DNA of 55,715 nt from Clostridia bacterium (lineage in GTDB: Bacteria > Bacillota > Clostridia > Christensenellales > Borkfalkiaceae). Positions 32,716 through 41,220 of the stretch are shown piece after piece. The translations under genes were made by a program, and so were the position numbers. Under the pieces are notes generated by a model, which saw only the letters and a list, made by a program, of their open reading frames with translations, searched no databases and was not told where the DNA came from. Numbering within the stretch: position 1 is the first letter of the stretch; every line of letters starts with the position of its first letter. Location: positions 1 to 55,715 of the forward strand of contig JAFTSO010000038.1 in assembly GCA_017467265.1 (NCBI GenBank). Reading direction: 5' to 3'.

Positions 32716-32746
32716 AAAAAGGACGGTGATCGAGCCGTCCTTTTTT
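32716..32746 (+). terminator. Rho-independent terminator
   Basis: GGACGG and CCGTCC with flanking A5/T6 form an 11-bp stem, eight-base loop and T run. Confidence 0.9.
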
Positions 32747-32758
32747 ATTCGTATTTAC

Positions 32759-32787
32759 TTGCATTTCCGCGCGCTATCCGTTATAAT
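32759..32787 (+). promoter_or_regulatory. Promoter of the second rluA-type gene
   Basis: TTGCAT at 32759-32764, 17-base spacer, perfect TATAAT at 32782-32787; AAGGAGAAAGG precedes ATG 32809. Confidence 0.75.
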
Positions 32788-32808
32788 GATAATAAGGAGA
32801 AAGGCACA

Positions 32809-33630
32809 ATGTTAGAGCTCGTATCGGACAAACCGCAGACGTTAAAAGAATTTACCGAAAACAATTACGCGCAGGCGGCGTTTTTTTGGAATATTCTTTT
32901 GAAAAACAAAGACATACGCGTCAACGGCGTGCGCGTTGGGGCGGATATGCCCTTGCAGACGGGAGATACCGTTTGTTATTATCTGACGGCAAAGCAGGCG
33001 GACAAGGCGGCGTTCTATACCGTGTATGAAGATGAGAACGTACGGATTATCGATAAGGAAAGCGGCGTCAATTCCGAGGCGGTGTTTGCGGCGCTCTCGC
33101 GCGAGGGGGAATACTATTTTATCCATCGTTTAGATCGCAACACGAAAGGACTGATGGCGTTCGCGCGGAACGCGCGGACGGAGAGTGCTCTACTCGCGGC
33201 GTTTAAGGGAAAACGTGTGGAGAAAAAATACCACGCACTTTGCTTTGGTTCGTTCGAAAGGACAGAAGACGTTTTGACGGCGTATCTCAAAAAGGACGGG
33301 GAACGTGCTTTGGTGAAGGTGTTTGATCGGCTCGTTTCGGGTGCAGAAAAGATCGTCACGCAATACCGCGTTCTGGATATCGCGGACGGTATGACGAAGG
33401 CGGAGATCACGTTGCACACGGGCAAAACGCACCAAATCCGCGCGCATTTAGCGCATATCGGCTGCCCGATCGTCGGGGATATGAAATACGGAAACTCCGC
33501 AAAGAATAAGGAAGTCAAGGCGGCGCGGCAATGCTTGGTGGCAAAACGTCTACGCTTTTGCTTGGATGGCGAGTTTGCGTATTTGAACGAAAAGGAGTTT
33601 TGCTCGCGCTTTCAGGCGGCATTGCAATAA
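32809..33630 (+). CDS. RluA-family pseudouridine synthase with S4 domain
   Basis: 273 residues. The N-terminal ~60 residues are an S4 RNA-binding domain (NILLKNKDIRVNGVRVGADMPLQTGDTV). The synthase domain has the catalytic D109 in FIHRLDRNTKGLMAF, then KKYHALCFG, ITLHTGKTHQIRAHLAHIGCPIVGD. It is a paralogue of the gene at 29356 but with a different domain layout. It is a stand-alone transcript; the RNA target is unknown. Confidence 0.92.
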   Translation: MLELVSDKPQTLKEFTENNYAQAAFFWNILLKNKDIRVNGVRVGADMPLQTGDTVCYYLTAKQADKAAFYTVYEDENVRIIDKESGVNSEAVFAALSREGEYYFIHRLDRNTKGLMAFARNARTESALLAAFKGKRVEKKYHALCFGSFERTEDVLTAYLKKDGERALVKVFDRLVSGAEKIVTQYRVLDIADGMTKAEITLHTGKTHQIRAHLAHIGCPIVGDMKYGNSAKNKEVKAARQCLVAKRLRFCLDGEFAYLNEKEFCSRFQAALQ

Positions 33631-33726
33631 GGAGAAGAAAGGGGAGATAAGAGTGAAAATTGTGCGCTTGTAGGCACAAAAACACATACTGCAACGTGAA
33701 GTTCTCATTTAGAAACGCAAAGTTGG

Positions 33727-33755
33727 TTGTCAACAGGCGAGTGGTATGCTACAAT
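33727..33755 (+). promoter_or_regulatory. Promoter of the XRE regulator gene
   Basis: TTGTCA at 33727-33732, 17-base spacer, TACAAT at 33750-33755. The preceding stretch 33631-33726 holds a good ribosome-like site and a six-codon ORF (33653-33673) but no gene. Confidence 0.7.
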
Positions 33756-33785
33756 GCAGACAACGAAAAGAAAGGAGAACAGAAT

Positions 33786-34157
33786 ATGACTTTTGGTGAA
33801 AAATTATCCAAAGAGCGAAGGGCGAATAATTACACGCAAGAACAGCTTGCCGATATTCTCGGCGTATCCAGACAATCGGTTAGTAAATGGGAATTAGACG
33901 TGGTGTATCCTGAAACGGATAAGCTGATTAAGATCGGGGAATTGTTTGATTGCTCTATGGATTATTTATTAAAGGAAAACGTGACGGAGAGAACGGGGAG
34001 CAAATCAGGCGTTTTTTATAAAAAGATAGCCACGGAGCAAAACAAGCGGAGATTTAGAAAAATATTGAAGATTGTTGGGATTGTTTTAGGGGTGTTGTTG
34101 ATTGTGGATATAATTTCGATGATTGCCTATTTTAGCGTTTGCGGAATACCGCATTGA
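33786..34157 (+). CDS. XRE-family regulator with C-terminal membrane helix
   Basis: 123 residues from ATG 33786 (AAAGGAG nine bases upstream; the frame upstream crosses the promoter). Residues ~1-62 are a Cro/C1 helix-turn-helix (LSKERRANNYTQEQLADILGVSRQSVSKWELDVVYPE). A basic linker follows, then one hydrophobic helix at ~96-117 (IVGIVLGVLLIVDIISMIAYF). This layout is common for small membrane-tethered clostridial regulators that often sense envelope stress. It stands alone with promoter and terminator, and its targets are unknown. Confidence 0.85.
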   Translation: MTFGEKLSKERRANNYTQEQLADILGVSRQSVSKWELDVVYPETDKLIKIGELFDCSMDYLLKENVTERTGSKSGVFYKKIATEQNKRRFRKILKIVGIVLGVLLIVDIISMIAYFSVCGIPH

Positions 34158-34165
34158 TCGTACGG

Positions 34166-34196
34166 ACGGTTGGTTGTAATAATCAGCCGTTTTTTA
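34166..34196 (+). terminator. Terminator after XRE gene
   Basis: ACGGTTG and CAGCCGT pair over seven positions (one G-T) around an 11-base loop, followed by six T. Confidence 0.75.
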
Positions 34197-34225
34197 TTAT
34201 TGTGGAAAAAACGGAGTAAAATCCC

Positions 34226-34255
34226 TTGACATTTCCCCACGCGCTATGCTACAAT
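34226..34255 (+). promoter_or_regulatory. Promoter of the ArsR-P-type ATPase operon
   Basis: Perfect TTGACA at 34226-34231, 18-base spacer, TACAAT at 34250-34255. The operator-like repeat begins two bases after the -10 box, as in metal-repressed promoters. Confidence 0.8.
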
Positions 34256-34257
34256 AC

Positions 34258-34293
34258 ATTTGAACAATTGAACAATTATTCAAGTGCTCAAAT
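34258..34293. promoter_or_regulatory. ArsR/CadC-type operator
   Basis: A 36-base nested inverted repeat: outer arms ATTTGAACA and TGCTCAAAT (one mismatch), inner arms TTGAA and TTCAA six bases apart. This matches the style of SmtB/CadC operators (TGAAC...TTCA half sites) and covers the transcription start, so the ArsR protein encoded downstream probably represses its own operon until metal binds. Confidence 0.78.
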
Positions 34294-34340
34294 GATGATG
34301 TAAAACGTGTCAAGATAACAGAACGGAAAAAGTCCGAAAC

Positions 34341-34372
34341 GGAAAGGAAAAAGTACGGAAAGGAAAGAGTAC
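34341..34372 (+). repeat. 16-bp tandem repeat in the metal-operon leader
   Basis: GGAAAGGAAAAAGTAC is followed directly by GGAAAGGAAAGAGTAC (one difference). A third degenerate copy (ACGGAAAAAGTCC) begins at 34323. It lies in an otherwise gene-free ~150-base purine-rich leader between operator and arsR-type gene. Confidence 0.85.
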
Positions 34373-34453
34373 GGAGAAATCCAAAAATTCAATCAAGCAA
34401 AAACAAACAAGGCGGACAAGCCATATTAAACCCAAACACAAGGAGAATAAGAT

Positions 34454-34813
34454 ATGCCGAATATGTATTGCGATCATCAAAAAGAACACGAGTTGGCGGG
34501 GCAACGCGCCAAAGAAAATATTCTTTCCACGGCAGAAGTGGAGAAGATTTGCGCGGTATTCCGCGTGTTGGCGGATGGGACGCGTATGAAGATCGTGCAG
34601 GCGCTCTTGCAAGGCGAAATGTGCGTGTATCACTTGGCTGAAGTGACCGATAGCACGGTGAGCGGCGTCAGCCATCATCTCCGTATTTTGCGTGACAATA
34701 ATATCGTTAAAGCCAAACGCTATGGCAAGAACGTAGAATATTCTATCGCGGACGAGCATATCCATAAAATCGTGCGTATGGGGATTGAGCATCTTACCTG
34801 CGAAAGGGAGTAA
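34454..34813 (+). CDS. ArsR/SmtB-family metal-responsive repressor
   Basis: 119 residues. The winged helix includes LADGTRMKIVQALLQGEMCVYHLAE and STVSGVSHHLRILRDNNIV. Metal-site residues visible: C6 and C57 (the latter in the EMCV position of CadC's ELCVC), giving a partial alpha3 site because the second Cys is replaced, and a complete-looking alpha5 set D100-x-H102...H113-x-x-C116. It likely senses Zn or Cd. Three bases before the ATPase gene, so a metal-efflux operon with autoregulation through the operator at 34258-34293. Confidence 0.92.
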   Translation: MPNMYCDHQKEHELAGQRAKENILSTAEVEKICAVFRVLADGTRMKIVQALLQGEMCVYHLAEVTDSTVSGVSHHLRILRDNNIVKAKRYGKNVEYSIADEHIHKIVRMGIEHLTCERE

Positions 34814-34816
34814 ACA

Positions 34817-36916
34817 ATGAAAACGGTACTCAAAATAGAAAATTTGGATTGTCCCGTTTGCGCCGAGGCTTTGCAGAGCGAGCTGCAAAAAATCAAAGGC
34901 GTTGTGGACGTACAGGTGGAGTATATCACACAGACAATCACACTTTCGTACGAGAACGAAACGGCGTTGCAAAAGGTGATTGTGAAGGCGAATAAGTTCG
35001 AGGACGTTCGAGTTTTGGACGGGGGTGTGCCCCCGACGAAACGCAAAAACGCGCATACAAAAGCGTGGCTGTGCATTGTGATTGCCGCGCTCTTTTTCGT
35101 CGGCGGAACGTTGCTCGAATATCTGGCGCGCGGTACGCTCGCGGAAGCTCTCCGCTACGTTTTATATGCACTTGCTTATCTGTCGGTGGGATATCCCGTG
35201 TTAATTAGCACGGCGAAAAACCTTGTCAAGGGCAGAGTGTTTGACGAAAATTTCTTAATGACGGTGGCGTCGGTGGGAGCGATTGCGCTCGGGGAATTTG
35301 GCGAAGGCGTACTCGTAATGCTGTTGTACCAGCTCGGAGAGCTGTTGCAATCGATTGCGGTCGGTTCGTCGCGAAACTCGGTGGCAGAGCTAATGGAACT
35401 CAAAAGCGAATACGCGACGGTGGTGGTTGACGGAGTGCAACGGCTGGTGCCCCCCGAAGAGCTTTCGGTGGGGGACGTGGTGCTGGTAAAGGCAGGTGAG
35501 CGCGTGCCTGCGGACGGCATTTTGCTGTCGGAGATCGCGGCTCTGGACGTAAAATCTCTGACGGGCGAAGCCGATCTTCGTATGTGCAAAACGGGTGACG
35601 AGCTCCTGTCGGGAAGTATCAACGCAGGGGGCGTGTACGAAATGAAGATTACGCGCCCGTACAAGGATAGCGCGGTGAGCCGTATTTTGGATATGGTGGA
35701 GAACGCGTCGTCGGGCAAAGCTGCGCCCGAAAAATTTATTGCAAAATTCGCGCGGATTTATACGCCCGCGGTGTGCATTTTTGCGGTGTTGTTGGCGGTG
35801 TGTGCTCCCCTTTGTAATGGTCTAATCGCGGATAACCGCCTGTATTTCAAAAACGTTGCCGCGTGGATACGTTCCGCGCTCACGTTCTTGGTCATTTCTT
35901 GTCCGTGCGCGTTGGTAATCTCTGTGCCGCTCACTTATTTTTCGGGGATTGGTACGTGTGCAAAGCAGGGGATTTTGGTCAAAGGTGCGACCTATCTCGA
36001 CGTCGTTGCCAAGACACGTATTGCGGCTTTTGACAAAACGGGCACGCTGACAGAAGGCAATTTCACCGTTTGCGGCGTACGTCTTGCAAAGCATCGTCCG
36101 CACAGCGAGAACGAGCTGTTATCGCTCGTGGCGGCGGTGGAGAGCGGCTCTTCGCATCCGATTGCACGGGCGTTTGTAAGTGTGCCTTTCGTGCATAGCG
36201 CGGAGAACGTGTCAGAACACGCTGGACAAGGTATGTCTGCCACCGTTTGTGGAAAAAACGTGCTCGTCGGCAATGAAACCTTGTTCCGTTCGCACGGCAT
36301 ATCTGTCGAAAAAGTAGAGAGCGTCTATACGCTCGTACACGTAGCGGAGGACGGGGAGTATCTCGGTGCGGTAGAGATCGGCGACAAATTACGCGAAAAT
36401 GCAAAAACAGCGGTTGCCGCGCTCAAACAGCAGGGCGTACTTCGCTCCGTAATGCTGACGGGCGACAGCGCACAACGGGCGCAGAGCATTGCGGAAGAAG
36501 TGGGGATAGACGAAACTTACGTGCAACTCCTGCCCGATGAAAAGCATCTAAAAGCGAAAGAACTTAAAAAAGCAGGTGTGCTGCTGTACGTGGGCGACGG
36601 GATTAACGACGCGCCCGTGATGATGGCGGCGGACTGTGCGGTGTCGATGGGAACATTGGGCAGCGCGGCTGCGATCGAGGCGTCGGATATGGTCTTGATT
36701 TCCGACGATCTGACGGCGCTCCCCAAGGCATTGCGTGTGGCGAAAAAGACGCGCCGTATCGTTTTGCAAAATATCATTTTTTCGATTGCGATGAAGGTGG
36801 CGTTTATGGTGCTCGGCGCAGGCGGTATTCTGCCTCTTTGGTTGGCGGTCTTTGCGGACGTGGGCGTGATGCTCCTTGCCGTGTGCAACAGTTTCCGCGT
36901 GCGTAGCAAAAAATGA
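34817..36916 (+). CDS. Heavy-metal-translocating P1B-type ATPase (Zn/Cd/Pb type)
   Basis: 699 residues, typical CadA/ZntA size. The N-terminal HMA domain has C12-P-V-C15. The transmembrane metal-binding motif is C362-P-C364 in ISCPCALVISVPL, the phosphorylated aspartate is D406 in DKTGTLTEGN, and the nucleotide-site SSHPIA and hinge GDGINDAPVMMAADC are present. The SVPL after CPC and the ArsR partner favour divalent cations over copper. It exports metal from the cytoplasm across the membrane using ATP. Starts three bases after the repressor gene. Confidence 0.95.
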   Translation: MKTVLKIENLDCPVCAEALQSELQKIKGVVDVQVEYITQTITLSYENETALQKVIVKANKFEDVRVLDGGVPPTKRKNAHTKAWLCIVIAALFFVGGTLLEYLARGTLAEALRYVLYALAYLSVGYPVLISTAKNLVKGRVFDENFLMTVASVGAIALGEFGEGVLVMLLYQLGELLQSIAVGSSRNSVAELMELKSEYATVVVDGVQRLVPPEELSVGDVVLVKAGERVPADGILLSEIAALDVKSLTGEADLRMCKTGDELLSGSINAGGVYEMKITRPYKDSAVSRILDMVENASSGKAAPEKFIAKFARIYTPAVCIFAVLLAVCAPLCNGLIADNRLYFKNVAAWIRSALTFLVISCPCALVISVPLTYFSGIGTCAKQGILVKGATYLDVVAKTRIAAFDKTGTLTEGNFTVCGVRLAKHRPHSENELLSLVAAVESGSSHPIARAFVSVPFVHSAENVSEHAGQGMSATVCGKNVLVGNETLFRSHGISVEKVESVYTLVHVAEDGEYLGAVEIGDKLRENAKTAVAALKQQGVLRSVMLTGDSAQRAQSIAEEVGIDETYVQLLPDEKHLKAKELKKAGVLLYVGDGINDAPVMMAADCAVSMGTLGSAAAIEASDMVLISDDLTALPKALRVAKKTRRIVLQNIIFSIAMKVAFMVLGAGGILPLWLAVFADVGVMLLAVCNSFRVRSKK

Positions 36917-36999
36917 AAATATTCCTTGCGAAAGGCTTTCCATTTTTTGGAAGATATGTTATACTATAAGAGTAAAAACCCAAAAGAAGGGGGACAGGT

Positions 37000-37602
37000 A
37001 TGCAAAGAAACGAAAAAAGGCGGCTCGTCGTCGCGACGGGCAACGCACATAAACTCCGTGAAATCGCAGAGATTTTCACTGATTTTGAAGTGGTTTCGCA
37101 AAAGCAAATGGGCTTTACGGACGAAGTGGAAGAGACGGGCACGACGTTTGCGGAAAATGCGCTCATCAAAGCACGTGCCGCGGCAAATGCGCTGGGCTGT
37201 ATCGCGCTCGCAGATGATAGCGGTATTTGCGTGGACGCACTCGGTGGCGCGCCGGGGGTGTATAGCGCGCGGTACGCAGGCGAGCACGGCTCGGACAAAG
37301 CAAACCGCGATCTACTGTTGAAGAATATGGAAAACGTCACTGACCGTACGGCGTACTTTATCAGCGCGATTGCGCTGGTATATCCCGACGGCAGGGAGCT
37401 GCTCGCCGAAGGCAAGACGTACGGCAAGGTACTGTATGAAGAGCAGGGCGACGGCGGTTTTGGCTACGATTGTATTTTTGAGAGCGACGATCTCCAAAAA
37501 TCTTTTGGCTTGGCGACGGCGGAAGAAAAGAACGCCGTTTCGCACCGTTTCCGCGGTTTGCAAGCAATGTTAAAGCTCTGGCAGGCGGAAGAAAATCAAT
37601 GA
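37000..37602 (+). CDS. rdgB: Non-canonical purine NTP pyrophosphatase (RdgB/HAM1 family)
   Basis: 200 residues. Signatures: VVATGNAHKLREI, ETGTTFAENALIKARAAA, LADDSGICVDALGGAPGVYSARYAG and the late SHRFRGLQA. It cleans ITP, dITP and XTP from the nucleotide pool. GAAGGGGG before ATG 37000 is a strong ribosome site. Its stop overlaps the next start as ATGA. A TATACT -10 box near 36960 follows a small CTTTCC/GGAAG hairpin. Confidence 0.95.
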   Translation: MQRNEKRRLVVATGNAHKLREIAEIFTDFEVVSQKQMGFTDEVEETGTTFAENALIKARAAANALGCIALADDSGICVDALGGAPGVYSARYAGEHGSDKANRDLLLKNMENVTDRTAYFISAIALVYPDGRELLAEGKTYGKVLYEEQGDGGFGYDCIFESDDLQKSFGLATAEEKNAVSHRFRGLQAMLKLWQAEENQ

Positions 37603-38081
37603 AAAGGCTGATCGTCATTTCCGATACGCACGGAAACGGCAAAGCGGTGGCGGAGCTGTTGCCGCTCATCGCCGAAAACGATATGGTGGTTCATCTTGGC
37701 GACGGCGCAGGGGATATGCGCGAAACGCGTAGCCTGTACCCTGACAAAGTATATACCGTCGGCGGTAATTGTGATTTTTTTGCACCTTTGCCCCAAGACG
37801 GAGAGTTGGAAGTGGAAGGGATCAAGATTTTCTACTGCCACGGGCATCGATATGGTGTTAAAGACGGCAGAGAAAAACTCGCCGCCGAAGCCAAGCGGCG
37901 CGGTTGCGGTTTGGCACTGTATGGGCATACCCATATCGCGATGATCGACGAAATTGATGGCGTGACGCTGGTCAATCCCGGCTCTCTCCGCTACCCCGTC
38001 GGTAAGGGCGGCAGCTATTGCTATCTCGTCATCAACAAAGACAAAATTACCCCCGTCATTGTCGGGGATAGATATTTTTAA
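37599..38081 (+). CDS. YfcE/MJ0936-family metallophosphoesterase
   Basis: 160 residues with the full metal-site series: D9 and H11 in VISDTHGNG, VVHLGDGAGD, GGNCD, YCHGH and YGHTH. Small bacterial calcineurin-like phosphodiesterases of this type often follow rdgB, and the ATGA overlap (37599-37602) shows translational coupling. Natural substrate uncertain (phosphodiester or nucleotide). Confidence 0.93.
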   Translation: MKRLIVISDTHGNGKAVAELLPLIAENDMVVHLGDGAGDMRETRSLYPDKVYTVGGNCDFFAPLPQDGELEVEGIKIFYCHGHRYGVKDGREKLAAEAKRRGCGLALYGHTHIAMIDEIDGVTLVNPGSLRYPVGKGGSYCYLVINKDKITPVIVGDRYF

Positions 38082-38086
38082 CAAAC

Positions 38087-38118
38087 AAAAACGCCCCACC
38101 AAATACGGTGGGGCGTTT
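38087..38118. terminator. Bidirectional terminator
   Basis: AAACGCCCCACC and GGTGGGGCGTTT form a perfect 12-bp stem with a six-base loop between convergent genes. Confidence 0.88.
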
Positions 38119-38160
38119 CGCATACAACATTTATATTCGATTTTTGCGAAAAAAGCGAAT

Positions 38161-39042
38161 TTATTCGTGGAACTCCAAGGTGAACGATTTGCTTGCGCTT
38201 GCGGTAGGGGCGATCTTGGTCATATGCGGCTTGGTTTCCAGCTCGACAATTTTGCCGTCGATTGCCGGCAGGGCGCTCCACGGCTCTAAACAAACGTAGG
38301 GTGCGTCCGTTTTGCATGCTTGCCAGAACCCGATAAAGGGATATTCGTCGTATTTCATGGTCACGTAGCGGCTTTCTTGATCGCAGCGCACAGATACTTC
38401 ACCCGACGAATTTTCCAAAATGATCGCGTCGTGATCGAAAAGATCGTGGCGCAGAGGGAGTTTTACCCCGTTTTCCAGCGCATACGATACGGCTTTGTCT
38501 GCCATAAACATATCGCTTTCACCAAGGAGCTGTCTGCGAACGTCCGTCTTCTTGCCGAAATCGAGATAATATTCTTCGAAAGTGCCTTTCCCAAACGGAA
38601 TATTGATGCCGGGATGTCCGCCAAAGGCGCAGAGCATATCCCGATTATCCGTGTTGGTCGCGACGTATTTCGTTGTCACGGCATTTCCGTTCAGGATAAA
38701 CGACACGCGGAATTCAAAAGAAAAGGGGTATTCTTTTTTTGTTTCTTCGTTGGATACGAACAGGAAGGTCAACGAATTTTCCGTTTGGCTTTCCAAAACA
38801 AATTCGTAATATCTCGCCAAGCCGTGCGCGCGCGAGGGGTACGTTTTGCCGTCATAGGTGAACACGCCCTCGTACATTCTGCCGATAAAGGGGAAGAGAT
38901 TATACGCTCTGCCCGTCCAGTAGGCAGGATTGCCCTGCCAGATATATTCCACACCCTTCTTTTTCGAAAGGACGGACATCAGTTGCGCGCCCTTGGTATC
39001 AACGGCGATTTTTAAGAGTTCATTTTCAATGGTATGTATCAT
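38161..39042 (-). CDS. Aldose 1-epimerase family protein (GalM/LacX-like)
   Basis: 293 residues. Family features: IENELLKIAVDTKGAQLMSV, YIWQGNPAYW, FPFIGRM, RAHGLAR with a catalytic-type histidine, AFGGHPGINIPF and C-terminal CLEPW. These mutarotases interconvert alpha and beta anomers of hexoses or pentoses in the cytoplasm. It is a single gene with a strong minus-strand promoter and a small GGCGC/GCGCC hairpin (39061-39076) in its leader. It could support the glycan locus but is not next to it. Confidence 0.9.
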   Translation of the reverse strand: MIHTIENELLKIAVDTKGAQLMSVLSKKKGVEYIWQGNPAYWTGRAYNLFPFIGRMYEGVFTYDGKTYPSRAHGLARYYEFVLESQTENSLTFLFVSNEETKKEYPFSFEFRVSFILNGNAVTTKYVATNTDNRDMLCAFGGHPGINIPFGKGTFEEYYLDFGKKTDVRRQLLGESDMFMADKAVSYALENGVKLPLRHDLFDHDAIILENSSGEVSVRCDQESRYVTMKYDEYPFIGFWQACKTDAPYVCLEPWSALPAIDGKIVELETKPHMTKIAPTASASKSFTLEFHE

Positions 39043-39089
39043 AGTTTCTCCTTCTATTTCGGCGCGTTTGAGCGCCCAAAACCATACGT

Positions 39090-39118
39090 ATTATACCACG
39101 AAAAAAAACGTTTGTAAA
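39090..39118 (-). promoter_or_regulatory. Promoter of the aldose-epimerase gene
   Basis: On the minus strand: TTTACA (39118-39113), 17-base spacer, perfect TATAAT (39095-39090). Confidence 0.8.
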
Positions 39119-39325
39119 GGGATCGGCTGACTTTTTTATAAAACGCTGCAAATATTTGTAAGACCTGCGTGGAGATTTTTTGGCAGATTTGTAAAGTTTT
39201 TGTCGTTTTTTGCCTTCGTTTAGGTGACTTTTTTTTGAAAATGTTATATAATCAAAGTGTTGATATCGCAAAATCAAGGCGTTTGTATTGCAAAAATTCT
39301 ACAAAACGAATTCAGGAGTAGTAAA

Positions 39326-40987
39326 ATGAATCAACACGTAGTCAACGTAATTATGATGCTTGCGGCGTGCGGCGCATTCCTCGTCGGGTTCAAATTTTTG
39401 AGCGACAATATGGAAAAGCTGTTCGGCAACAGCCTGAAAAAGCTCTTCAACAAAACGTCGGACAAAAAATGGGTGGGCGTCGGTATGGGCGCGGTATCCA
39501 CGGCGGTGGTGCAGAGCTCGGGTGTGACGACGGTTATGGTCGTTGGCTTCGTAAACGCAGGGATTATGTCCCTGTATCAGGCGGCGACGGTGATTATGGG
39601 CGCAAACATCGGTACGACGATCACGGCGCAGCTTGCTGCGTTCAGCTCGTTTGATATTGCACCGATTTTCATATCCTTGCTCTTTGTTGGCGTTATGATG
39701 GAGATGCTCTCCAAAAGCGACAAAATCAAATCAATCGGGCTTGCGATTGCAGGATTGGGGCTCGTATTCTTCGGGTTGGAAATTATGTCCGACGCGATGA
39801 GCAGTTATAAGGAATCGAAAGCGGTGCTTGATTTACTCGGCTCGATGAAAAACCCGTTCCTACTCTTGGCGTTCGGTATTATTTTTACGGCGCTGTTGCA
39901 ATCGTCCAGCGCGGTGACGACGATCATTATCGCGATGGCAGCGCAGGGGCTTTTGATCGGTGGCGGCGGCAACGCGGTGCTCTTCATTATTCTCGGCTCG
40001 AACATCGGCTCGTGCGTGACGGCGCTCATTTCGTCCATCGGTACGTCCGTCAATGCAAGGCGTGCCAGTATGATCCACCTGATCTTTAATATTACGGGCG
40101 CGATATTGTTCGCAATTATGTTGCTGATATGGCAAGACAAAGTGGTTGGTTCTAACTTTTACGAAGTTACGTTTGTGAAATGGTTTAAAGAGCCCACGAC
40201 GCAAATCGCTATGTTCCATACCTTCTTCAACGTGATATGTACCTTACTCTTCCTTCCTTTTACCAAGATTTTGGTGAAAGTCTCGCAGTTGATTATCCGC
40301 GACAAAAAGCAATCGGAAAAAGAGCCTTGGGAGCTCGTATATATGGACAAACGTTTCTTGGCGACGCCGTCGGTTGCGCTCGGTCAGCTCAAAAAGGAAA
40401 CGTTCCGTATGGCGGATATGTCTATGGATAGCCTTCGCACGGCGTTCGGTGGGTTCATCAGTCGCGATATGGGTGCGGTGGAAAAGGTATATGAAGTGAA
40501 CGAAAACATCGCAAAGCTGGGCGAGCAGATCAGCGATTATCTCGTACGTACGTCGGCGAGCGGTCTTTCGTTCTCGGACGAAAAAGAGGTGAGCGCGCTG
40601 CATAGCAATATCGGCGATATCGCGCGTATTTCCGAGCTGGCGGATAACGTGACGAAATATACGAAACGCGAAGTGAAAGACAATCTCGTGTTCTCGGAAG
40701 GGATCAACGAAAAGCTCGCGGCGATGCACGAAAAGCTGCACGAGCAGTATGCGTTAGTAAAGCGTATCGTTTTGGATAATGAAAAGGCGCTCGTTCCCGA
40801 ATCGGACGGTTTGGAAGACGAAATCGACGCGATGCGTCGTGCGCTGGTGGCAGAACATATCGAAAGATTGAGCAAGGGCAAATGTCGCCCCGAAAACAAT
40901 ACGATTTTCGTCAATCTCGTTTGCAATTTAGAGCGTATCGGCGACCATTTGAACTTTATCGTACATAGTTTGGATAGCGATAAATAA
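39326..40987 (+). CDS. Na/Pi cotransporter family protein with C-terminal PhoU-like domain
   Basis: 553 residues from ATG 39326 (CAGGAG upstream; the upstream in-frame extension lies in the promoter region). Two inverted membrane repeats carry the family signature: VVQSSGVTTVMVVGF and LLQSSSAVTTIIIAM, each paired with GANIGTT and GSNIGSC. Residues ~345-553 are a helical PhoU-like regulatory domain (DMSMDSLRTAFGGF...VCNLERIGDHLNFIVHSL). It probably imports or exports phosphate with sodium. The upstream gap 39119-39325 is AT-rich, with a TATAAT at 39247-39252 but no clear -35 box. Confidence 0.92.
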   Translation: MNQHVVNVIMMLAACGAFLVGFKFLSDNMEKLFGNSLKKLFNKTSDKKWVGVGMGAVSTAVVQSSGVTTVMVVGFVNAGIMSLYQAATVIMGANIGTTITAQLAAFSSFDIAPIFISLLFVGVMMEMLSKSDKIKSIGLAIAGLGLVFFGLEIMSDAMSSYKESKAVLDLLGSMKNPFLLLAFGIIFTALLQSSSAVTTIIIAMAAQGLLIGGGGNAVLFIILGSNIGSCVTALISSIGTSVNARRASMIHLIFNITGAILFAIMLLIWQDKVVGSNFYEVTFVKWFKEPTTQIAMFHTFFNVICTLLFLPFTKILVKVSQLIIRDKKQSEKEPWELVYMDKRFLATPSVALGQLKKETFRMADMSMDSLRTAFGGFISRDMGAVEKVYEVNENIAKLGEQISDYLVRTSASGLSFSDEKEVSALHSNIGDIARISELADNVTKYTKREVKDNLVFSEGINEKLAAMHEKLHEQYALVKRIVLDNEKALVPESDGLEDEIDAMRRALVAEHIERLSKGKCRPENNTIFVNLVCNLERIGDHLNFIVHSLDSDK

Positions 40988-41006
40988 AGTGATATAGGTG
41001 CACAGA

Positions 41007-41044
41007 AAGCGCCCCCAAGCGGCAGTTGCCGCTTGGGGGCGCTT
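41007..41044. other. 38-base near-perfect palindrome between Na/Pi gene and tRNAs
   Basis: Two 18-base arms (start AAGCGCCCCC, end GGGGGCGCTT) are separated by two bases. The stem is long and GC-rich but no T run follows on either strand, unlike the other terminators here. It probably still separates the convergent phosphate-transport and tRNA transcripts. Confidence 0.75.
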
Positions 41045-41124
41045 ATTTCGTTTGCGCGCACGCGCAAAGTAAACAAAACAAAAGATATAAAAAGAAAACC
41101 CCTTTGCGAAGAAAGGGGTGTAGA

Positions 41125-41201
41125 TGGCGACCCAGAACGGGCTCGAACCGTCGACCTCCAGCGTGACAGGCTGGCGCTCTAACCAACTGAGCTACTGGGC
41201 C
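41125..41201 (-). tRNA. tRNA-Asp (GTC)
   Basis: Minus strand. Acceptor GGCCCAG/CTGGGTC, D-arm TAGCTCAGTTGGTTAGAGC, anticodon stem CCAGC/GCTGG with loop CTGTCAC (anticodon GTC), T-arm with GGTTCGAGCCC, discriminator G, and CCA encoded (41127-41125). Confidence 0.96.
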
Positions 41202-41220
41202 ATCTAATAAAAAACATATT

